NCBI RefSeq assembly: GCF_040655075.1
Contig: NZ_JBFAJC010000008.1
Span: 124,001-188,000, forward strand
DNA length: 64,000 bases
Direction: 5' to 3'
Source: Actinoallomurus sp040655075
GTDB taxonomy: Bacteria; Actinomycetota; Actinomycetes; Streptosporangiales; Streptosporangiaceae
Shown: piece by piece, positions 58,059 through 64,000 of the stretch
Layout of the letters: every line of letters begins with the position of its first letter
Position numbering within the stretch: position 1 is the first letter of the stretch
Position numbers and translations under genes: made by a program
Notes under the pieces: model-generated
Told to the model about the DNA's origin: nothing
Seen by the model: the letters and a program-made list of their open reading frames with translations, nothing else
Databases searched by the model: none

Positions 58059-58928
58059 TCAGCGGCCGGCCGTGAAGGGCGTCGCGACCGGGCCGGAGAC
58101 GCCCGGGTCGACGCGGAAGATTCGGCCGGCGTCCGGCTCGGCCTCCCGCTGCTCGGGCGACAGGCCCTGCTGGGACGTCGTGATGAACAGCGTCGAGCGG
58201 TCGGTGCCGCCGAAGCAGCAGCTCGACACGTTCGTCACCGGCAGGTGGACCGTGGCGACCAGACGTCCGGACGGGTCGTAGCGGCGCACGGCGCGGCCGC
58301 CCCAGAACGCGACCCACAGGTGGCCCTCGTCGTCGACGCTCATCCCGTCCGGGGTGGCACCCTCGACCGCGAACAGCCGCCTGCGGCCGGTCGCCGCGCC
58401 GGTCTCCATGTCGTAGTCGAACGCGTCGACCCCTCCGGCCCGCGAGTCGATGAAGTACATCGTGCGGTGGTCGGGACTCCAGCCGAGCCCGTTGGAGATG
58501 GTGACGCCTTCCAGCACCGTACGGACCGATCCGTCGAAGACGAACAGCGAGCCCGCCCCGGGCGTCTCGTCGAACGCCATCGTGCCCGCCCAGAACCGCC
58601 CCGCCGGGTCGCACTTGCCGTCGTTCATGCGGATCGTGGAACTGTCGGCCAGGTCACCGGTCAGGGCCGTCGCCCGGCCGTCCTCGTCCAGCTCCATGAA
58701 GCAGGTGCCGGCGGCGATGATCCACCCACCCAGGACACGGGGGACGGCGGCGCCGATCGGGCGGTCGACCTCCAGCGAGCGCGGATCGGTGAGCGTCTCG
58801 CCGTCGAATCCGGCCAGCCACAGCCGCCCGGCCATGATGTCGACCCAGCCGAACCGGTCTCCGTACCAGAACGGCCCTTCGGCGTGCTCCACTCGTACCG
58901 GCGAACAGGGTTCCGCGGTGAGTTCCAT
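58059..58928 (-). CDS. SMP-30/gluconolactonase-family protein
   Basis: A 289-residue six-bladed propeller protein. Metal ligands: Glu in HAEGPFWYGD, Asn in TIRMNDGKCDPAGRFWAGTM, Asn in TISNGLGWSPDHRTMYFIDS, and Asp in TPDGMSVDDEGHLWVAFWGG. These are the diagnostic sites of SMP-30/gluconolactonase lactonases that open sugar lactones. ATG 58928 was chosen at the start of the propeller; upstream in-frame residues are not typical. Convergent with the flavoprotein gene. Confidence 0.92.
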   Translation of the reverse strand: MELTAEPCSPVRVEHAEGPFWYGDRFGWVDIMAGRLWLAGFDGETLTDPRSLEVDRPIGAAVPRVLGGWIIAAGTCFMELDEDGRATALTGDLADSSTIRMNDGKCDPAGRFWAGTMAFDETPGAGSLFVFDGSVRTVLEGVTISNGLGWSPDHRTMYFIDSRAGGVDAFDYDMETGAATGRRRLFAVEGATPDGMSVDDEGHLWVAFWGGRAVRRYDPSGRLVATVHLPVTNVSSCCFGGTDRSTLFITTSQQGLSPEQREAEPDAGRIFRVDPGVSGPVATPFTAGR

Positions 58929-59014
58929 GTTTCGGCTCCCAAGCGTGACGGCGGCGATCATCGCCAATCTTCCACTACCCGCTCATCCACCGGGCAGCCC
59001 GGCACTTCGCGCGG

Positions 59015-59090
59015 TCAGGATTCTCGCTCGACCACGTGGAAGCGCTCGGCGACGACGGGGGTGTGGCCGAGGAGCTCGGAGAGCCGGTGG
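59015..59090 (-). pseudogene. Possible decayed coding fragment
   Basis: In the 184-bp gap a minus-strand stretch reads VHRLSELLGHTPVVAERFHV VERES then stops at 59015-59017. It looks coding in composition but has no start and I do not recognise a family. Low-confidence remnant. Confidence 0.25.
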
Positions 59091-59112
59091 ACCGATCAGC
59101 TGCGGGTGTCGC

Positions 59113-59496
59113 TCACCGGTTCCAGCCGGCGGTCGCGGTCGCGGCGGTGTCCGGGTCGTCGGTGACCAGGATGAGCCGGTGGTCGTGGTCTGAGTAGAGC
59201 ACCTCGATGTTCACCCCGGCCGTGGCGAGCGCCTGAGTGATCGCGCCCAGCTGGCCCGGCTTGTCCTGGTGGAGGCGGCGGGCGACCACCTTCCGGCAGG
59301 CGATGATCTTGATGCCGGCCCGCTCCAGTGCGGCGGTCGCCGCTTCGCCGTCATGGAACAGGAAGTGCGCCACCCCGCGGCCGTCGACGGTCCAGGCGCC
59401 GCCACCCTCCACGCTGACCCCCGCCGCGCCAAGCGCCTCGCCCATCTCCGCCAGCGCGCCAGGCCGGTCGTCCAGTCCGATGGTCAGGTCGTACAT
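59113..59496 (-). CDS. Tandem ACT-domain protein
   Basis: A 127-residue protein with two ACT-like beta-alpha-beta-beta-alpha-beta units: MYDLTIGLDDRPGALAEMGE (1-20) and ARRLHQDKPGQLGAITQALA (~72-91), each with the Gly-before-helix that binds amino acids or similar ligands. Stand-alone tandem ACT proteins are sensors or regulatory subunits. It is spaced 10 bp from the next gene upstream (59507) on the same strand, so likely one operon with it. Confidence 0.85.
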   Translation of the reverse strand: MYDLTIGLDDRPGALAEMGEALGAAGVSVEGGGAWTVDGRGVAHFLFHDGEAATAALERAGIKIIACRKVVARRLHQDKPGQLGAITQALATAGVNIEVLYSDHDHRLILVTDDPDTAATATAGWNR

Positions 59497-59506
59497 CGTC
59501 GTCTCC

Positions 59507-59860
59507 TCAGCCGTGCACGCGGCGGCTGTCCGCCGGTGCCTCGTCACGCTCATCCGGGCCGTAGTCCCGGACCACTTCCGCCATCCGCAGCCGGTACGTC
59601 GTGAAGAACCGATGCTGGCCCAGCGCCTGCGCACGCCGGTGCGCCGGCGTGTTCCGCCAGGCGGCGACGGCCTCCTCGTCCCGGAAGAATCCGAGGGCGA
59701 GGTACTTGCCCGGCTCGGTCTCGCTGGCATACCGCTCGATCCCGTAGAACCCGTCGAGCTCGGGCAGCAACTCCCGAAGCCGGGCGGACTCGGCCAGGTA
59801 GTCCTGGAAGGTGGCCTCGTCGTCCGGGTCGAACCGGTACTCGAAGATCATCGCGATCAC
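59507..59860 (-). CDS. Antibiotic biosynthesis monooxygenase-fold protein
   Basis: A 117-residue ferredoxin-like-fold protein: IFEYRFDPDDEATFQDYLAE, LLPELDGFYGIERYASETEP GKYLALGFFRDEEAVAAWRN TPAHRRAQALG (continuous). These are the blocks of the ABM family (DUF4188/heme-degrading-like monooxygenases), which in practice includes many small-molecule enzymes. GTG 59860 gives the usual start IAMIFEYRF. It overlaps the gene upstream by 4 nt (GTGA). Confidence 0.88.
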   Translation of the reverse strand: MIAMIFEYRFDPDDEATFQDYLAESARLRELLPELDGFYGIERYASETEPGKYLALGFFRDEEAVAAWRNTPAHRRAQALGQHRFFTTYRLRMAEVVRDYGPDERDEAPADSRRVHG

Positions 59861-60156
59861 ACGTCGACCGTACGGCCGCGATACTTCCGTTCCGGTCGAA
59901 TCATGCCTGCGGTGCCGCGTAATGCGCGGGGCTGATCCTGGACGTACCGCTCCCACGGAAGGATGTACGGGGAGTACCGGCGCTGGACGCCGTGTATCTC
60001 TGCTTCTATCCGCAGCATGGAACTGACGCGGCGCCAGCCGATGTCCAGGTAGCGCCAATGAAGCAGCCAGTACGAGCGTGCCGACGGATCGTAAGCGATG
60101 ATCCATTCCGGGAAGCGAGCCTTTATGCGCTCGATGGTGAGAGTCTCCTCGATCAC
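59857..60156 (-). CDS. Small FPxW-motif protein in ATPase/XRE locus
   Basis: A 99-residue GTG-start protein. It begins VIEETLTIERIKARFPEWII AYDPSARSYWLLHWRYLDIG (two blocks) and continues with a basic, Tyr-rich tail ending MIRPERKYRGRTVDV. The block I-K-x-x-F-P-x-W-I-I-x-Y-D-P resembles LRGEFPRWGFIHDPF of the 10975 protein. It overlaps the RsbW-like ATPase gene by 4 nt upstream and the monooxygenase-fold gene by 4 nt downstream. I do not recognise a function; linkage to the ATPase and the XRE regulator suggests a signalling or antisigma-type partner. Confidence 0.7.
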   Translation of the reverse strand: MIEETLTIERIKARFPEWIIAYDPSARSYWLLHWRYLDIGWRRVSSMLRIEAEIHGVQRRYSPYILPWERYVQDQPRALRGTAGMIRPERKYRGRTVDV

Positions 60157-60557
60157 GCCTGTCTCCCCACCATCGCCCAGACGATCTTTCCGCCGACCAC
60201 TTCGAACGCGCCGTATCGGCGGGCGCACTGCTTGACGATGGGAATCCCGCGCCCGGATACATCGTGAGACCCCGCCTGCTTCTGCCGGGGCAGGCCGTCG
60301 CCAGGGTCGTAGACGCACATGACGACGTACTTCCGCAGCGGAAATATCGAGATCTTGATCTCTTGGCCGGGTGCGGCCTTGATGGCGTTGGTGACCAGCT
60401 CACAGATGATCAACTCTCCGTCGTCGATCGCGTTCGGACTACAGCCCAATCGCCCGAGGCTCGCGCGAGCGAACGCGCGGGCGTTCCTGGCCATTTCCGG
60501 TCGGCCCTTGATCGTTAGCCTCTCGGCGTTCTCCATCTCGATATTCATCTGGCCCAT
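60153..60557 (-). CDS. RsbW-like ATP-binding protein (HATPase, anti-sigma type)
   Basis: A 134-residue GHKL-fold protein: ARNARAFARASLGRLGCSPN (N-helix), ELIICELVTNAIKAAPG (N-box with Glu and Asn), YDPGDGLPRQ (G1) and SGRGIPIVKQCARRYGAFEV (G2). This single-domain form is typical of the many actinobacterial anti-sigma-factor-like kinases. ATG 60557 was chosen for its GGGAG ribosome site over ATG 60575. It is divergent from the XRE gene at 60675 and coupled by overlap to the small FPxW gene. Confidence 0.88.
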   Translation of the reverse strand: MGQMNIEMENAERLTIKGRPEMARNARAFARASLGRLGCSPNAIDDGELIICELVTNAIKAAPGQEIKISIFPLRKYVVMCVYDPGDGLPRQKQAGSHDVSGRGIPIVKQCARRYGAFEVVGGKIVWAMVGRQA

Positions 60558-60674
60558 AACGATGGCTCCCGACATTGCTTCGCGGATTCGTAGGGCCAGC
60601 CTGGACCTGTCGCGCTAACATCGCACTGTTTCGAGGAAACATCAGAAACGTCCGGAAACGCGGGGGACCAAGAG

Positions 60675-61487
60675 ATGGCCATGCGGTCGCAACCCGATCC
60701 GATGTCCTCGTTGTGGGCGGTCATCGCTCTCCAGCTGCGCTTTCATCGGGAGAGGGCGGGCTTCACGGGCACGCAACTCGGCGAGCGGATCGGCTGTGTT
60801 CGATCGACTGTTTCGCGGATCGAGTCGAGCGCTCTCAAACTCGATCCGAAACAAGCGGTTCTTGCGGACGAAGCGCTGCAAACCGGGGGTTTGTTCGCTG
60901 CGCTGGTCGTTCATGCCCTGCGCGAGCCGGACGGACACTGGAGCAAGGAACATCGCGACATCGAGGCGACGGCCTCGACGATCCGAATCTTCGAAGCCGT
61001 GGTCATCCCCGGTCTGCTCCAAACACCGGAATACGCGCGGGCGCTCGCGCTCGCAAGCGGCGCTGGCGAGGAGGCGGCCCAAGCCGCAGTCGAGGTGCGC
61101 ATGAACCGACAGGCCATCCTGTCGCGGAAGGATCCTCCCCTGTTGTGGGTGATCATCGCTGAGACGGTTCTCGAGTGGCCGGTTGGCGGCCCCGAGGTCA
61201 TGCGCGAGCAGTTGGCGCACCTGCTCGAGCTCGCGGACATGCCGAATATCGGGATTCGGGTGGTTCCTAGGGCTGCGGGGGCGTATAAGGGGCTTGATGG
61301 TAGTTTCAAGGTGCTGTCCAACGCGTCAGGTGACGTTGCCTATCTGGAGTCACCCGGGCAAGGAAGGCTGGTCTATTCGCTCGAAGCGCGCCCGTATCTC
61401 GACCGTTACGACCGGATAGGGATAAAAGCCCTCAACGATGATCAGTCGAAAGAACTGATTCGTACGAAGATGGAGTTGTATCAATGA
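60675..61487 (+). CDS. XRE-family regulator with DUF5753
   Basis: A 270-residue protein with an N-terminal HTH (LQLRFHRERAGFTGTQLGER IGCVRSTVSRIESS) and the DUF5753 C-terminal domain (EHRDIEATASTIRIFEAVVI PGLLQTPEYARALA, DMPNIGIRVVPRAAGAYKGL). This is the WhiJ-type arrangement in which an XRE-DUF5753 protein works with a small DUF397 protein encoded next. Here the DUF397 start overlaps the XRE stop by 4 nt but the DUF397 product is shortened. A GGGGGACC segment lies before ATG 60675. Confidence 0.93.
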   Translation: MAMRSQPDPMSSLWAVIALQLRFHRERAGFTGTQLGERIGCVRSTVSRIESSALKLDPKQAVLADEALQTGGLFAALVVHALREPDGHWSKEHRDIEATASTIRIFEAVVIPGLLQTPEYARALALASGAGEEAAQAAVEVRMNRQAILSRKDPPLLWVIIAETVLEWPVGGPEVMREQLAHLLELADMPNIGIRVVPRAAGAYKGLDGSFKVLSNASGDVAYLESPGQGRLVYSLEARPYLDRYDRIGIKALNDDQSKELIRTKMELYQ

Positions 61488-61585
61488 TCGAGCCGTACCG
61501 GAAGAGCAGCTACAGCGGAACCGATCAGGGCAGCGACTGCGTCGAGGTCGGTGTCATCGGCCGGGCCGAGGCGGAGACGGGCTGA
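61484..61585 (+). pseudogene. Truncated DUF397 gene
   Basis: The 33-residue frame MIEPYRKSSYSGTDQGSDCV EVGVIGRAEAETG starts in the ATGA overlap with the XRE gene. It contains the DUF397 signature KSSYSG...CVEV, but full members are ~60-70 residues and continue with VRDSKDP and TPAEW, both missing. The product may be too short to fold. Either a degraded gene or a short variant. Confidence 0.65.
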
Positions 61586-61665
61586 CGAACGGCCTCAGCC
61601 GAGGCAGAGGCGTCCACCCGGCCTCATGGATATCGGACAGTCGGGCGGGCCTATGGTTTTCGTCT

Positions 61666-62676
61666 GTGACGACGGAGAAGGGGCTCTGGGCGGGCTTGCT
61701 GCTGGACGCGGTGGCCGGCGACCCGCGGCGGGGGCATCCGGTGGCCGCGTTCGGCCGGGCGGCGTCGGCGCTGGAGCGACGGCTCTACACCGACTCCCGG
61801 GCGCGCGGGGCCGTGTTCGCGGCGACCTGCGTGCTCGGAGCCGTCGGCCTGGGCATCGCCGCTGACGCGGTCGTACGGAACACCGCCGCGCGCACCGACC
61901 GTATGGGACGCGGACCGCGACGGGTCGACCGGGACCAGACCAGGGGCCTGGCTCGGGTCGTGGTGACGGCGGTTTCGACCTGGGCGGTTCTCGGCGGGAC
62001 GTCGCTGGGGCGGGAGGGGCTGGCGATGGCGGCCGCGCTGGAGGCGTGCGATGTCGAGGCGGCCCGGCGGCGGCTGCCGCACCTGTGCGGGCGGGACCCG
62101 GGTGCCCTGGACGCCAAGGAACTGGCGCGGGCGACGGTCGAGTCGATCGCCGAGAACACCTCCGACGCCGCCGTCGCGCCGCTGTTCTGGGGATCGGTCT
62201 TCGGCGTGCCGGGGCTGCTCGCGTACCGGGCGGTCAACACGCTGGACGCGATGGTCGGGCACCGTAGCCCTCGCTATCTGCGCTTCGGCTGGGCCGCCGC
62301 CCGTCTCGACGACGCGGCGAACTGGGCGCCCGCGCGGCTGACCGGGCTGCTCACGGTCGTCTGCGCGCCGCTCGTCGGCGGATCGCCGCGCGTGGCGTAC
62401 GCGATCCTCCGCCGCGACGGTGCCGCCCACCCCAGCCCGAACGCCGGCCGCTGTGAGGCGGCGTTCGCCGGGGCGCTCGGCGTACGGCTCGGCGGCGTCA
62501 ACGTGTACGGGAATCGTGTCGAGCACCGGCCCGAGCTCGGCGACGGCCGCGCCGCCGAACCGTACGACATCCGGCGTGCCGTCCGGCTGTCTCAGGCGGT
62601 CACGGTCGCCTCGGCCGTCGTCACGGTCGGCGCCCGTGCGGCGGTCAGGGCCGGGTGGCGGAGCCTGCGCCGCTGA
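61666..62676 (+). CDS. cobD: Adenosylcobinamide-phosphate synthase CobD/CbiB
   Basis: A 336-residue GTG-start membrane protein with the CobD/CbiB blocks LLLDAVAGDPRRGHPVAAFG, ATVESIAENTSDAAVAPLFW, FGVPGLLAYRAVNTLDAMVG HRSPRYLRFGWAAARLDDAA NW (continuous) and HPSPNAGRCEAAFAGALGVR. It joins the aminopropanol arm to cobyric acid in adenosylcobalamin biosynthesis. The actual start could be the GTG at 61666; no other cobalamin genes lie in the window. Its 3' end overlaps the convergent small gene by 32 bp. Confidence 0.93.
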   Translation: MTTEKGLWAGLLLDAVAGDPRRGHPVAAFGRAASALERRLYTDSRARGAVFAATCVLGAVGLGIAADAVVRNTAARTDRMGRGPRRVDRDQTRGLARVVVTAVSTWAVLGGTSLGREGLAMAAALEACDVEAARRRLPHLCGRDPGALDAKELARATVESIAENTSDAAVAPLFWGSVFGVPGLLAYRAVNTLDAMVGHRSPRYLRFGWAAARLDDAANWAPARLTGLLTVVCAPLVGGSPRVAYAILRRDGAAHPSPNAGRCEAAFAGALGVRLGGVNVYGNRVEHRPELGDGRAAEPYDIRRAVRLSQAVTVASAVVTVGARAAVRAGWRSLRR

Positions 62677-62827
62677 CGGCGGCCAGCCGCGCGGTGTGCC
62701 CGGGCAGGTGCTCCTCGGCCCGCATCCGGATGAGCCGGTCCCACGTCACCTCGGCGTCGGTGACCTGACGGCCGGTGCGGTCGACGAGACGGATCCGTAC
62801 GGTCCGATCGGCCGTCGCCTCGGGCAT
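62645..62827 (-). CDS. Small hypothetical protein downstream of MFS gene
   Basis: A 60-residue open frame (MPEATADRTVRIRLVDRTGR then EVTWDRLIRMRAEEHLPGH) that starts 29 bp after the MFS stop on the same strand. Its charged, beta-to-helix composition looks coding, but it is short, of unknown family and overlaps the cobD 3' end, so it is uncertain. Confidence 0.45.
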   Translation of the reverse strand: MPEATADRTVRIRLVDRTGRQVTDAEVTWDRLIRMRAEEHLPGHTARLAAVSGAGSATRP

Positions 62828-62855
62828 CCGGCCGACCAGGTCGGAACTCCCTTTC

Positions 62856-64000
62856 TCATCGGTCGCGACCGGGTCGGCGTGCCAGGTACGGGGCGGCCAG
62901 GACGGTCAGGCACAGGGCTGCGGCGACGTAGGCGAAGTCCTGGACGGCGGTCAGCAGGCCGGTCGCCGTGGCGAGGAGGCCGACACCGATCACCGGCACG
63001 CCGACGCCGAGGTAGATGACCACGAAGAAGCCCGCCATGACCTCGGCGCGGCGTTCGGCGGGCGCCGCGTTGTTGACCAGGGTGAGGGAGCCGAGGAACA
63101 CCAGTCCCTGCCCGGCTCCGGCCACGGCGGTGGCGGTGAGGAGCAGGGGCAGGGATGCCACCGCTCCGGCGACGGCGAGCAGGACGAGCCCGGCGGCCAG
63201 CAGGGGCAGCCCGGCCGCCCGGACGGTGACCGGGCTCCGCCCGTACCCGACGACCTGGGCGACGGCCGACGAACCGAGCATGAGGGTCACCGCGCCGCCG
63301 CTGAGGGCGAGGTTCGCGCTTCCCGCCAGGGTGGCCACGTACGGCGGGACCAGCGTGAGGAAGAGACCGATGACGGCGAAGGCCAGGAAGCCGGCGACAC
63401 CGCTGGTGGCGAAGACCCGCCGCATGGCGGCCGGGATCCGGGGTCGCTGCGGCCGCCATCGGACCGCCGGGCGTCCCGGCGGCAGTGCCGCCATCGCGAC
63501 GGCCGCCGGGACCAGCAGGGCGATCTCCACGACGTAGGGGAGCACGCGAGGGGCCGGAGCGTACTGCGCGAGCAGACCCGACAGCAGTGGCCCCGCGCCG
63601 AGCCCGCCGACGGACGCGACCGTGGTGACGAGGGCGGCCCGGCGGCGGTCGCCGTTCGGTTCGAGTTCGGTCAGGACGGCGCTGAGCGCTCCGGACGCCG
63701 CGCCGAGGGCCAGTCCCTGGGCGACGCGGGCGGCGAACAGCCAGGCCGTCCCGGTGGCGAGGGCGAAGACCAGCGCGCCGACGGAGGCCAGGCCCACGGC
63801 GGGGAGCAGGACCCGGCGGCGGCCGACGGCGTCCGACAGTGGTCCGGCGACCAGGAGCGACGGGATGAGGGCCGCGACATAGGCGGCGAAGATCAGGGTG
63901 ACGACGAGCGGCGAGAACCCGAAGGCCCGCTGGTAGCCGCGGTACAGCGGCGTGGGCAGATTGGTGCCGGCCAGCAGGACCAGCAGCGTGTACGCGGCGC
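62856..64000 (-). CDS. MFS transporter, 5'-partial
   Basis: The frame is open to the right edge of the window, so the start and roughly the first helix are missing. The visible part has the MFS loop 2-3 motif (AGPLSDAVGRRRVLLPAVGL) and about eleven further hydrophobic segments (ALATGTAWLFAARVAQGLAL, GFLAFAVIGLFLTLVPPYVA). It resembles drug-efflux type MFS proteins of actinobacteria. No substrate can be assigned. The last ~25 residues are basic (YLARRPGRDR). Confidence 0.88.
   Translation of the reverse strand, partial: AAYTLLVLLAGTNLPTPLYRGYQRAFGFSPLVVTLIFAAYVAALIPSLLVAGPLSDAVGRRRVLLPAVGLASVGALVFALATGTAWLFAARVAQGLALGAASGALSAVLTELEPNGDRRRAALVTTVASVGGLGAGPLLSGLLAQYAPAPRVLPYVVEIALLVPAAVAMAALPPGRPAVRWRPQRPRIPAAMRRVFATSGVAGFLAFAVIGLFLTLVPPYVATLAGSANLALSGGAVTLMLGSSAVAQVVGYGRSPVTVRAAGLPLLAAGLVLLAVAGAVASLPLLLTATAVAGAGQGLVFLGSLTLVNNAAPAERRAEVMAGFFVVIYLGVGVPVIGVGLLATATGLLTAVQDFAYVAAALCLTVLAAPYLARRPGRDR

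Noticed and set aside
1..64000. tRNA, rRNA, CRISPR arrays, riboswitches
   Set aside because: No cloverleaf with conserved T-loop, no rRNA segments, no regularly spaced repeats, and no recognisable riboswitch (including none before cobD) were found by reading.

Overview
The window is high-GC DNA with strong third-position G/C bias, many GTG starts, 4-nt ATGA/GTGA gene overlaps and typical actinomycete families: ECF41 sigma factors with SnoaL-like tails, XRE regulators with DUF5753 and DUF397 partners, a stand-alone RsbW-like ATPase, a CGNR zinc-finger regulator, F420-type luciferase-like oxidoreductase, a MacS-like histidine kinase and a MalR/Reg1-like LacI protein. A soil actinobacterium, perhaps of the Streptosporangiales, is the best guess; the order-level assignment is inference. 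No rRNA, tRNA or CRISPR array was seen.

Left part (1-24.2 kb) is a patchwork of short regulatory and detoxification units: a partial LuxR/ATPase regulator, a YceI protein, a LysE exporter, a PIG-L deacetylase, two separate ECF41 sigma factor modules (one beside an NADH-dehydrogenase-like flavoprotein, one divergent from a carboxymuconolactone-decarboxylase-like protein), two TetR units preceded by near-perfect palindromes, a CGNR regulator, two XRE regulator loci, an MFS exporter, a thioredoxin-reductase-like flavoprotein and a methyltransferase. It is also the most eroded part: remnants of a DUF2975/HTH pair, an internally deleted small gene, an alpha/beta-hydrolase cut by a degraded IS5-family element, and an isolated IS-like end that supplies the stop codon of a MerR gene.

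From 23.5 to 30.3 kb a GntR/FCD regulator faces a five-gene operon: CUT2 (ribose-type) binding lipoprotein, a mandelate-racemase-subgroup enolase-superfamily enzyme, two permeases and a two-domain ATPase. The enzyme-in-operon layout suggests uptake and dehydration or epimerisation of a sugar acid or sugar.

From 30.9 to 46.5 kb, all on the minus strand, lies a glycan utilisation locus: LacI regulator, CUT1 binding protein, two permeases, cytoplasmic GH31 alpha-xylosidase (YicI-like) and GH1 beta-glucosidase, then exported GH3 beta-glucosidase, GH35 beta-galactosidase and GH29 alpha-L-fucosidase. These activities together match the side chains and backbone of fucogalacto-xyloglucan oligosaccharides. 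Three near-identical TCGAAGCGCTTCGA operators precede lacI, the binding-protein gene and the GH3 gene, and a CebR-type TGGGAGCGCTCCCA box lies upstream of lacI. An exported GH13 alpha-amylase with CBM20 and a divergent MalR-like LacI regulator follow (46.8-49.8 kb).

The right part (49.8-64 kb) holds a NarL-type response regulator and its likely kinase separated by a broken SDR gene, a BtrH/DUF4872 protein with a MerR regulator and perfect operator, a small secreted cysteine protein, an acetyltransferase, an F420-type oxidoreductase, a sarcosine/N-methyltryptophan-oxidase-like flavoprotein, an SMP-30 protein, an ACT-domain protein, a monooxygenase-fold protein, an RsbW-like ATPase/XRE/truncated DUF397 locus, CobD/CbiB and the C-terminal part of an MFS transporter running off the window.
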